From positions 545,489 through 609,488 of the forward strand of contig NW_021167087.1 in the NCBI RefSeq assembly GCF_003711515.1: DNA of 64,000 bases, written 5' to 3'. Below the pieces are notes generated by a model. The model made no database searches and had not been told where the DNA came from. It saw only the letters and a program-made list of their open reading frames with translations. This document shows positions 9,950-20,002 of the stretch, in pieces (within the stretch, counting starts at the first letter, position 1; the number at the start of each line of letters is the position of its first letter). Source of the stretch: Sodiomyces alkalinus F11. Its lineage: Eukaryota > Ascomycota > Sordariomycetes > Glomerellales > Plectosphaerellaceae. The translations under genes were made by a program, and so were the position numbers.

Positions 9950-12900
9950 TTAGGTGTTGCGCTGCTTCTTCAGCTGCTGGAGTTCTCCGAATTGTCCGGA
10001 ACGCTTGCGTTCAGCTTCTTTTTCGGCCGCTAGCCACTCCGCAGGGCTGAGCAAGGGGCCCGCCTGCTTCGCCCTGGAAGGGCCCACCAGGCGGTTCTTT
10101 ATGGCCTCCACTATCTCGTCGTTCTTAGATCTCTGAGCTCGAGCCCTTTGCTCCTGTGTTGTTCCTGGGACCTCAGCCGACCGACTGCTCGGGCTATCTA
10201 CCATTCGGACCGGCCTAAAAACCGCGCTCCCTGAGTTCGAGGGCTCACTGGGCAGGCGTGGCTTCGACTTGGAAGCAAGTCGTAGGATAGACTTTGCTGG
10301 TTCGACCAGACGTCTCTTCGTTCGTTCCAGCTCGGCCGATACCGCCACCGCCGCGGTTTCTTCTCCGTACTGGCTGGGTGTTCGCAGCACTATGCGTTTA
10401 CTCGTCGTCGACGCGGTTGTCACCTGGCTCCCAAAATGCTGCCCAACTTCAGGATGCTGGTTCAAGTCGTCTGGTTCCCGTGTCGGAGCCACAGGGCGCT
10501 GGGTCTTGGTTGGCGGGTCCGTGGAATTGTCTTCCTTAACTTGTCGCGAGTCGCCCACCAACCGGCTCTCGGCCGCTTTTGTCTCGGCTAAACAATGCTG
10601 GTGCGTGTGATACAACACCCTCTGTATTTCCAGCATGGCTTGAAACTGTGACTGCATTGCCTGGATGTCTTGGCCCCTTTTTGTTAACGTGTCAAGCCTA
10701 CCTTGAGCAGCCAGTAGGTCGCCGTAAGCCCATTCAAGCCTCTTGAGGGTATCTCCTCCTGTTGATTCCGTCGTCAAATTAACGCCCTTAAGCTTGCACG
10801 ACAGGTTCGCGATTCGTTGCTCGGCCTCGTTGAGCTCCCTCCTCAGCTTGATTAACTGAGCGCCGGGTTCGACAGTCTTCGCCCAGGACAATTCCTCGCG
10901 CACTTTGGTCAGCTCCTCGTTCAGAGCTGACTGGGACGTCGTAGACCTCTCGATCTCCATCTGAAGCCCGCATGCCTTCTTTTCGTATTCGACCGAAATC
11001 TCCTGGCGACTGATGTCGGCTGACTTTTGAGCAGCCTGAAGTTGCTCCTCCTTGATCTGGAGCCTCTCCTCGACTTTCAGTATCTGGTTCCTGAGTTGCT
11101 CAAGTGTGCTGTGATGTGAATTCTCCGCAGCTTTCAACTGTTCCCGCAACTCCGCCAAATTCTGGTCCTTCTTCGTGCAAGCGGCCCGAAGTTGTGCGAT
11201 CTCAGCTGCCGAGCTTGGATCTTCCCGCGGTATAGCCTCTAGGGAGACAACCTTTACCTTGAGCTCCTGGATCTCTTCGGATTGCCCGGATCGAACGAGC
11301 TCGAGCTCTTCCAGTTGCTTATTGTTTGCTTCTAGCAGCGTGGCATACCTGGTCTTCTCCTGGGCCAGCCGTATCATCTCTTGGCACTTATCTGCCTCCC
11401 AGGAACTTTGTTTGGCGTGTAGCGCTTTCAGCTCCCTCTGAAAATTCTTGTCGGTACCGTTTAGCAGGTCGTGTAGGGCATTCTGTCCAGAAAGCGCTTC
11501 GTGGACAGAGCTCGCGAGTGGCTCTATTGCCTTGACGATGGCCGCTTCCATGGAATCATACAGTTCCGGCTTCAGCTGTTTTAGTTGATCAAACGATTTC
11601 AGAGAGCTCCGCACTTCGTCCAACCTAACATAATCAGTCCATATTCTTCGACCACGGGTCACTGAGCTTACTTTTGGGCCAAGACGTTCTGGAGGTCGAG
11701 CGAGGCCGCCTTCTCGGACTCGCAGGTCAGCTTGGCTAAGATCCGCTCTGACTGACTTTCGAGCTTTTGTAACTGATCGTCTTGCGTCGCCCGATCCTCG
11801 AGTGCCTGGACAAGTTCTACTGTCTTCTCGACGGCCGCCGCGAGTTGCTTCTCGGTTTCCGCGAGTCTCTGCTGAAGGTTGGCGATGATGGCATTGGCTG
11901 GTCACAGTCAGCAAGCTAGCCCGTGTAATCAATCGATGGGCATGAACTCACACTCTTCTCTCTGTTGCTCTGCTGCTGCACGTTTTGCGGCTGCTGCCTC
12001 CTGGACCGCCTTTCGAAGTGCCTCCATCTTGGCGAGAGTACGAGACTGTTCGGATTCGCACTCTTGGTGTGAGAGTCTCATCTCCTCTTTTGTCTTAGTA
12101 TAGCTTGCTTGTAGATCTTGGTAAAGCCGTTGCTGCTCAGCAATAGCTTTGTTAAGGTGCTCCTTGAGACTATTGTATCTTCCCCGAAGCTTCTCGAGCT
12201 GGGAGTGCACACTCTCGAGTTCAAGCTTGACTTTGTTCGTATCGTTGACGGCTTCTTTGGCTTGATCACGCAATGCATGGTTCTGTTGGACGAGGTCCCC
12301 GTTTTCCCGTCTCAGTGACTCGAGCTGGTTCGAGCACTCCTTCAGCTGATGCTTTCCCCGAGCGATGCGATCGCCCTGCTTCGTCAGCTCGTCGTCTCTC
12401 TGATCAATGGCCTGAAGTAACTCGGTCCGCTCTTTTTCGTAATCATTCACCATCGCTTGCCAAGATTCTAACGTCTTCTGTAGTTGGCCTCGGTTGGACC
12501 TCCGTGAGTTTGCATGCTTAACTAACGGTCCCCGACGTCGGGATGTGTTGGAGACCTGCGAGCCTGGCCGCGTGACGGGGCTGGATGATTGCCTCTCTCT
12601 TGCGAAACGACTCGAATGCCGCGCTTGCACCGACGCATGAGCTGTTTCTTCCCCATCATACGGGGCGGGAGGAGTTGGCATGGTCAACAGGTCCAGGAAG
12701 GGGGGGTGCTGTTCTGCCCCATGTCTCTGCTCTGTATATGAGCCGAGCTCATGGTGCTGACGGAACGCATTTCCGGTCGGGACAACATGAGAACTCAATA
12801 CGGGCTCATTGCTGTGATCGAGTGTGGCCGAGAATCTTGAACCTCCAATACCACGAGAGCGGTGCTGGGTCGGTACCTCTAGGTCTCGAACTGGAAGATG

Positions 12901-13932
12901 ACGCTTCGGCTCGCGGTCTTTCTCATTAGACTTGCGGACAGGACTCAAGGGCCGTTGGTTCCGATGGCGAGGACCGTCTGTATGTTCTTGCAAGCCACTG
13001 TGGGGGTTTGTTCTTGCGCGATGATCAATCAATACACTTCCCTGTGGAGCCGGGGCCATCGCATGACTTTTTGTCGCTGGGCTTTTATGCTCTACGACTG
13101 CGTTTGGATTGTGAGTTCTCGTCGGCGACTCTAGGCGGGTGGATGTTGCTTCTGTTCTTGGAAATGGAGGTTCTTCCACCCTGGCCCCTGATATTGTCTC
13201 AAGCTGGGTGACGCTCCTAGCAGTTGCATCTGGAGACATGGACGAGCGGGCAACTACCAGGGTTAAGGGGGCAGGATCTGATCCAGCATTTGTGTTCCGG
13301 ATGGGTGAAGGAACAGGTTGTCCCTGGTCATCAGTAGTCGATCTGCTTGGACAGGCCACGGCAGCGTTCGAGGCATTGGACTGTGTGCTGCTTGTAGACA
13401 AACGCAGGGCCGGTCGATAGGATGAGGGACAGATCATTGCTTCGAGTTGACCATCGGTGGGGACGAACGGTTTGGCCTGCGGCCCCGAGAACTGGTTGGG
13501 AGTGAAAGTAGGCGGCGGCGCTCGAAAGATTTTGCTGGGGTCAAGTGCACCAAGGTGACTGGCTTCTGTCGGCCTTGGAAGAAAGTTCCCGGTGAATTCT
13601 ACTGTCGTAGGATGCGGTGGGCTGTCTTTACCATCTTTCGTCTGTCCCGCCTTCATGCCAACGACAAGGGCTTCTTTGGCATCCTGCTGGAGGCTAGGCT
13701 GGCATTTCTCTATGGTTTGCGAATCCTTCGAGACATGGTGAGCAGGTTCTTGGTATGTACCTTGGGAACGAGAACAAGAGAGTCCTACAGATATATCCGT
13801 ACCATCACGGATGACATCCTCTCGTAGTGTGGCATCTTGGGGAGCAGTCTCAGGCGAAGCATCTCGGCGGTGTTCGCCATTCTGGACAAAGTACTCGGAG
13901 CGCATCATCATTGGAAAATTGGGTGAAGACAT
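9950..13932 (-). CDS. Large coiled-coil protein of unknown function
   Basis: Three exons, 13932-11952, 11897-11672 and 11624-9950, give 1293 residues; both introns (54 and 47 bp) are GT-AG and frame-consistent. Residues 1-470 are Ser/Pro/Thr-rich and probably disordered. From about 480 to 1085 the sequence is almost continuous heptad-like coiled coil rich in Glu, Gln, Lys and Leu. The last 200 residues are basic and disordered, with short possibly conserved patches (RIVLRTPSQY near 1149, KRRLVEPAKSILRL after it, and SPAEWLAAEKEAER near the end). I recognise no enzyme domain. The layout of disordered head, long coil and basic tail suits a scaffold such as a spindle-pole, kinetochore, synaptonemal or septal component, but that is inference from shape only. 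The long divergent upstream region (2.3 kb) may indicate stage-specific control. Confidence 0.8.
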
Positions 13933-16198
13933 CGAACACGGCTGGGAGCTCGCTACGCTTTTGCTACGTCGGCCAAGGCAGTGATCTCCTCAGTCGGAGC
14001 CGATCGAAGGGCCTATATCAAAGAAGCATCGAGAGAGTCGTGAGTCGTGACGAGCTATCCCCGACAAGCCAGAAGTGACGCAAGAGTAGTGCCGTTGTCT
14101 AAACGTGCCTACGGAGGTGTAAGTGAACGGATTTATGATCTGTTGACAATCACAACAAGCAAGTATTGAGGTGGGGAGAGTGTTTGGGAAACAAAACTGC
14201 TTCCGGGTTGAGTTCCGAAGTCCAGAGACTGACGGAGTTTTGTTCGTCAACCACCTCAGACAAGACGAATGAAGGGGAGGTGCAACCCCTCACCACATAC
14301 CCAAGGCAGTCGTGGAGAACTATGCAGGAATGGGAGCAGCTACCCCGGGTGCTTCATTATTAGAGCCATTAGAGATGGAAGTCGCCACGGATAATCTGAT
14401 ACTTGCAATGGAAGTTTGGAGTCATCACCGTGGTGCCCCTTTGCGTGGTTCTCTGTACCTAATTACCTGTAACCGGCAAGGCCCTGTCCCTGGATCTCCA
14501 CGTCTGTGGCTCCTAGACGATGGGAGAAAATGCACCGCTCAAAGTATCTCCGTGACATGACTAACGTACCTTTGTAAGAGGTGTTCCAACTGAGCTAGAG
14601 GTCCCAATAAAAGACGGACGTATAGGTACCTTAGGTACATATCCGTCGCCGAGGACCAACTCGTAGGCTGGCGGAAGCTGGAAAGGCAACGAGTTCGAGA
14701 TCGCAATGCGATATGCCGGGTGGGAGTAAGAGGAAATGCTCCTCCGAGATAACTTCAACCTGTACTGTTTTTAGGATTCTCTACCGCAATAACAGAACGA
14801 CGAGTGAGATTAGTCTTATGTTCTGTCTCATGGGTTGGGCTGTCCTGCTTTCCCTGTCAGCAGCAAGTCATATTCTCTCGTTAAGATTGTGTAGATAGCT
14901 GGAAGAAGGGCATGGGTTCATAACCTGGAAGTCAGCAGTGAGGGGAACACGATACAGACAATCCCAATCTTCGAATCCTCCATTAAGGTTTGATCACAAA
15001 CGCCCGAAACAAAACACAGAGCATATCTAATTTTGAACAGGTCATGTATCCATATCAGGACGTATCGTTTAATCCTTAGGACCAGAATTGGGCATCGTAA
15101 ACCGACAGACCGTGAAGACGGGCACCTGTCATTATTTCTCCTCTACCCCACGAGGGAAGATGCCGGTCAATATAAAGACCCGTTATGACATTGAGGAGTC
15201 ATATGGCGCTAAGAGTCCATCGCGGGGGTTGATAAGAGACTCCTTTGCGGTTTCTTGTCATGATCCAGACATCGCGCAGCTCAGGTCCATACGTTGTACA
15301 TAAGGCCCCAGCGTATCGCGGTGCGCGTTGTGAGTGAGACGAACGACGCCTAAGAACTTGTTGTGTAAAGCCAACCCCTGACTATAGAGGTAGCGACTTG
15401 GATGGGACTGGCTTGCGAGGAGCTCGAGCAGTTGATGTTATCGTTCGTCACAATCTTCATGCACCACAATCACTGCCATTCTGAATCAAGACTTGGAAAA
15501 AAAAAATATGGCCTGATGTCGAAGATTCTGAGCTTTGGTCTATGCATGTGACGTGCTCTGCTGTGCCGTGATGTGTGTGATGAGAGACGAGAAGTCGGCT
15601 GGTGGAGCCTTCAGTCACCCCCTTGTAGGCGCCCAGTACAACTAGCCATTCTGATTGGCTGGACCACCTCTCCCAAGCCAGGGACCGCATGCATCAAAGA
15701 AGCCGCATCCTTGGGTGCCGGCGCTTCGAGCGACGATCAACACCAATGGGATGCATTCTGCAAGCAATCACTCTCACTGCGTATCACAGAGGTTCAACAA
15801 CAGTGCCTTTACCCCTGGCTCAATGGGTCACATTAGGCTCGATTGGCGAGCCCGATTGGGTCGACAAGTGCCGATGCGCCATGCTATGGCTCGTCTTCTG
15901 TCCCAGGGGACACGGGGAACACCATGTGTCCCAGAGATGCAAAACTCCTTGACATGTTGAATCTCGGGTAGCGAAGTGAAGCGGGGGGTATCTTTTGTAT
16001 TTCTTCTTCAATGTCCTACCACATTCTGTGCTCTGTGCTATATACAATCCTCCTCGCTGATCTCGGTCCTCGTCAACTCGAACTAGGAAGCGCTGAACCT
16101 CCTGACAACTGGGAGGGAGAGAAAAGAATCATTCGGCTTTCCTGAGCATCTCACCTCGCTGGACGAAGTGTAGCATTTCCCACACACAGACGAAAAAT
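13933..16198. other. Long divergent intergenic region
   Basis: 2.27 kb between the starts of the coiled-coil gene and the membrane-protein gene. I see a TAGGTACCTTAGGTAC motif near 14624-14638 and a lone Pol III A-box-like TAGCTCAGTTGG on the minus strand near 14590, with no B box at the right distance. Short frames here show no recognisable protein. Confidence 0.5.
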
Positions 16199-16738
16199 AT
16201 GGCTACAGCAACCGAGCACGAGTTCCCTCTTGCGACAGAGAACCACTTCGAAGACGGGGGCGGTGCCAACCATGGCGTCGACAGCGAAGCTGGTGCCTCG
16301 GGAAGTAGCCCAGGAGCCGTGAACTTGTCCGAAGACGCAATTATTGCCATCATCGTCGTGGTGTCCGTTTTCGCCGTGTTAGGAAGTATGTTGCCCCCCC
16401 CCTTTGATTCACTGTCGCTTGGGGTAGGCCTTCCACGGTTCTGACTGAGAATTTGCCCAAAAGTCGGTATGGCCGTGCTGTTCTACGTTGCCAAGAAACG
16501 CGAGTGGAAGATCCGCGAAAATATCCGGAAATCGGCGCGTAAAGTCGTCATCGCCATGACCCCGCGCAGGAGCGAGTTCCCCAAAGAGCTCAAAGACTCC
16601 ATGCCAAAAAGCAAACGCGGACACCGGAAGCTCTCGGATGATGTTCCGCCCACGCCTCGACTCGGGCCGGAGGATCTCGAGAAGGGTATCCCAGCGGAGG
16701 TAAGGGGCAAGAAGACGAAGAAATGGGGGAGGACATAG
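16199..16738 (+). CDS. Small single-pass membrane protein, unknown function
   Basis: Two exons (16199-16385 and 16464-16738; 78-bp phase-1 intron) encode 153 residues. Residues 1-43 are acidic and glycine/serine-rich. Residues 45-74 form one strongly hydrophobic helix (DAIIAIIVVVSVFAVLG joining IGMAVLFYVAKK across the intron). The rest is very basic (KKREWKIRENIRKSARK) and proline-containing, with a KKTKKWGRT end. By the positive-inside rule the acidic N-terminus faces outside or the lumen and the basic tail the cytosol, with no cleavable signal peptide. I do not recognise the family. The splice junction falls in the middle of the membrane helix and restores it, which supports the model. Confidence 0.8.
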
Positions 16739-16998
16739 AGGGAATTTGTGTGGGGATTCGAGCTCTGAATGGATAGTGCAGTCGAGATGCTTTGGGAGGG
16801 TTCAAGGATGGCTTTTATTGCCTTTGTCGAGCGGACAGCAGAGTGAGAAAGCGGCCGCAGGGCGGCGAAATGGTGCATGTCCATCGAAGCGTGGGGCCAA
16901 CCTGGTTGTTGGCCCAAAAAAGAGGCGTGGTCGGTGACGCCAGCCGGATCACGTCGCTTCGTTGTATAACAGACCTTGCGATATCTGCCGTTGATATC

Positions 16999-19020
16999 TT
17001 ACCGCATTTTCCTAAATGTATTTGTGGACGCGCTCCGTCTGGGTCCTGATCTCTTCTCCTGTGGCTGTTCGTCCTTCGGTTGTGACCATTCAGACTTCTT
17101 TTTCCTTCTCTCCGGGACGAAGGTGATCTGATGCTCGCCCACCACGTCACCTCGAGCTTTGGTGACACGCCCTGCCTTCTGTGGTCTGGATCCGAATGCG
17201 GCGTCCTTCGAATTGCGGCCCTTGGATGACGAGACCTTCATGGTGACGTCCGGCTCCGCCTTCGCCTGACCTGCCTGTTGACGTGTAGCACCACTGCCGC
17301 CGTTTCGCTTGTCGTTCTGATTGCCAACTTGACCAAACCCGCCAGCAGGCGCAGAGCCAGGGACAACTGTGCTCGGGTTGAGAGACCTGAACTCGTGACT
17401 CGTCTCGTCCACGACGAAGGCTTCGTCCTCGAACATCTTGGCGAAACGATCGTCTCCGAGCATACCAGCTTCGGTATCCACCTTCTCCCGATTTTGCTGC
17501 CGCTGCAGAAGTTTGTCTGCCAGCTTCTGGTTGACCTTGACCTTCTTCTTGCCCCGGATCCTGCTCTCGCGCTCCTTCTCCACCTTTTCTTTGATGCGCT
17601 TGGTCCTCTCTTCTTCCCAGATGTATGGGTTCGCGATCAGACGTGCCTGGTCGTACAGTTTCGAGGCGACAAAATAGCCGTGCATATATGGCCGTAGCAA
17701 ACTTGATTTTCCAACCAGGTGCGTCAGGCTTAGTGACTTCAGCTCGGGTAGCGTGAGGAACTTGTAGTTGTCGTAGGTCTCTGTCTTCGCTTCCTCGGCC
17801 ATCTCTTCCACCATATTGTCGAGGAACGAGCACCACTTGGGAGCGGGTCCGAGACCCGGGATGAAGAAGGAATGTTGTTGTTTCCCTGTGATCGAGCCAT
17901 CGAGCCACATTAGCATCCAAAGGTACAGAGAACTACCAAGGTGGAAAATAAGAGTAGAGTGGGAGTCAGATGTACCTTCGTTGGCGGTGAGCAGCATGCC
18001 CGTATTCTTACACCATGCCACATCGTTGAGGTCCACAATGGGCTCCACGGAAGTGAAGGGTTCCCCATCGAGCTCGTCCCAGATCTTGATGATCCTTTTG
18101 TCCGCTGACATGATTTTCTTTTCCTGAGACGCTGTCGTCATGTGAATCAACTTCTTAATAGGGAACCCGTAGCCTTGGTCCTTGGAAAGAAGCGGGACGG
18201 GTCGTCGGAGGTCGAAGAGCTGCACCATGCCGTTGGACGAACCCGTAGCCAAGGAGAGACCCGAGTTATTGAAGTCCAGGGTTGTAATCCCGCCTTCTTG
18301 GGTGGAGAGAAGAGCCACTCGGGATTTAGACCTCGGGTCCCAAAACTCCACGGTGCCGATCGACGTACCAAAGGCAGCGAGACCGTGGGAGTTTTCGGCG
18401 ATGGCCGCTGTGTTGATGCTGCCCGCACCGATGCCGCCCTGCAGGCCAGAACCGGGGTCGTCTCCACCGACGTCGACTTGGAAAGATTTCATGAACCTCC
18501 CAATCTCCAAGTTAAGACGAAACACTTCTCCGAATCCGTCCTGATCGACGCCGACAGATGGGACGTAAACTTCGGCGGACGGGCGATCGTAGACGAGGTC
18601 TCGACCGTATCTCGGCATCCTGATAGAATAGTGCATACCCATCGGAGTATGCAGCTCCACCCTTCGGTCATTCTGGAGGAGGAGGATCTTAGAGTAGTCG
18701 GATGACAGGAGCGCTAGCTTCTCCGTCAGAGAATCTGTGTGGCGGGCAAAGGAGAGGCAGAGCTGCGAGAGCGTGTGGACGTGGAATTGGGGCTTGTAAG
18801 TTCCGGTGCTCACGGCCCAGTCACCGTCTTCGCTGACGGCGATGCAGTTGCTTGCCTCTTCAAACTCGAAGTCCTGAAGAAGTTCGACGCGGTTCTGGTA
18901 CTCGGGGTCATTCTTGAGCGATCGCTTTCTCCGTCTCGCGAGCCAGTCGGGCAACGGCCTTGCTGTCGATGCACCAGATACTGTGTAGACCGGGACTGTG
19001 CCCGGATTGGTGAGCTTCAT
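16999..19020 (-). CDS. ENP2: Ribosome biogenesis protein ENP2 (NOL10 homologue)
   Basis: Two exons, 19020-17976 and 17885-16999, give 643 residues. Enp2 is a nucleolar WD-repeat protein of the 90S pre-ribosome (SSU processome) needed for early 18S rRNA processing. The start MKLTNPGTVPVYTVSGASTA is the near-invariant Enp2 N-terminus, which is why I use the ATG at 19018-19020. The WD40 propeller covers about 60-360 (ENSHGLAAFGTSIGTVEFWD, STQEGGITTLDFNNSGLSLA). The PGLGPAPKWCSFLDN signature follows, and DDRFAKMFEDEAFVVDE near 480-510 is a NUC153-type motif. The lysine-rich tail is disordered. The 90-bp intron is a multiple of three and has no stop, so reading through it gives a false 30-residue insert; splicing restores the family sequence ANEGKQQHSFFIPGLG. 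Confidence 0.93.
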   Translation of the reverse strand: MKLTNPGTVPVYTVSGASTARPLPDWLARRRKRSLKNDPEYQNRVELLQDFEFEEASNCIAVSEDGDWAVSTGTYKPQFHVHTLSQLCLSFARHTDSLTEKLALLSSDYSKILLLQNDRRVELHTPMGMHYSIRMPRYGRDLVYDRPSAEVYVPSVGVDQDGFGEVFRLNLEIGRFMKSFQVDVGGDDPGSGLQGGIGAGSINTAAIAENSHGLAAFGTSIGTVEFWDPRSKSRVALLSTQEGGITTLDFNNSGLSLATGSSNGMVQLFDLRRPVPLLSKDQGYGFPIKKLIHMTTASQEKKIMSADKRIIKIWDELDGEPFTSVEPIVDLNDVAWCKNTGMLLTANEGTSDSHSTLIFHLGSSLYLWMLMWLDGSITGKQQHSFFIPGLGPAPKWCSFLDNMVEEMAEEAKTETYDNYKFLTLPELKSLSLTHLVGKSSLLRPYMHGYFVASKLYDQARLIANPYIWEEERTKRIKEKVEKERESRIRGKKKVKVNQKLADKLLQRQQNREKVDTEAGMLGDDRFAKMFEDEAFVVDETSHEFRSLNPSTVVPGSAPAGGFGQVGNQNDKRNGGSGATRQQAGQAKAEPDVTMKVSSSKGRNSKDAAFGSRPQKAGRVTKARGDVVGEHQITFVPERRKKKSEWSQPKDEQPQEKRSGPRRSASTNTFRKMR

Positions 19021-20002
19021 TGTCACTTTGGGGGGGAAGTCGCCATATAGCGCAGACCAAAGGCGATGCGATGTCTCGAAGTTCTCTGAAGAGCCCTTCG
19101 CAGTGGAGGATGGGGAAAGAAGAGGAAAAGAAGAAAAAAAAAGTACGAACAGTACTGATAAGATAAGACAGCAGGATTCAGTTTTAGCAGAGCTTAGACC
19201 ACCTTCGATAAGCTACTTACCTATCCCCTGTGGCTTGACATCTGAAGGCTGTGGCTAAAATAGGACCAACCAGTGGCTCTGCTATGTCCTGATCCTTCGT
19301 GGAGGATCATCGGTTGGTCTCCGAACCAGAGGATAGGTACCTATACTCGGTCCTCGCCCTGTTGCTTTGTTTTTGTCGACTGTACATTTCTGAAGAGGAT
19401 TTAATACGCATTTTGGCAGGCCCTGGACCGTCCTTATCCCCAGTCCTGTTCTGTCTGTGCCGTGTGGGTTAATAAGACGGTCCGTGTCACCCAAGGCCGC
19501 CAACCACAATTCTTATGTAATTATAATTATAGCCTAGACCCTGACCTCGTCCAGCGTCAAGGCGATTCAGACCCTGAGCTGAAGCCGGATATCCCGCCAA
19601 CAGCTTCATGGATCAGGTCCAAATCACCCGTCTCCTCATCACATAATCGCGTTACCAAGGACTCATCTTCCTCGACCCTCCGACGTTGCGGAAACATTCA
19701 ATCGACGGACCGACACTTCCTCCTGCGCGTCCCTCGAGCATCCATCTCTTGTCGAGATCTTGGCCTCCTCTCCTCGCTGAGATGGAGCTACCTATCTCAC
19801 GCGCCCGACCCGACGAACTTCTCTTTATTACACTACTTTCGAAAAGCCTCCCCACGTGCCACCAAGCCGACTTGATTTCTGCATGAGCGGTGCACTTCCG
19901 GCTGATTCAGGCTCTCGCGGCCTGGTGGCGACGCCTTGCGAGGAGGGGTTGGCGTTCATGCCGCCGAACCAGCTGTCCAACTTTCGAATATAGGCCGTCG
20001 AC
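19021..20002. promoter_or_regulatory. Divergent promoter region ENP2 / MED13
   Basis: 982 bp head to head. Contains an AAAAGAAGAAAAAAAAAG tract next to ENP2 and a TAGGTACCTATAC motif near 19335. No supported coding frame. Confidence 0.55.

Noticed and set aside
14540..14610. Minus-strand tRNA-like segment with TAGCTCAGTTGG
   Set aside because: Exact A box, but no D-stem partner, a poor anticodon stem and no B box within range. At most a tRNA 5'-half relic.
15088..15303. 71-codon plus-strand frame in the 13.9-16.2 kb gap
   Set aside because: Short, isolated, no recognisable domain or signal peptide and no splice partners.
18142..18705. 187-codon plus-strand frame
   Set aside because: Antisense to the WD40 propeller of ENP2.
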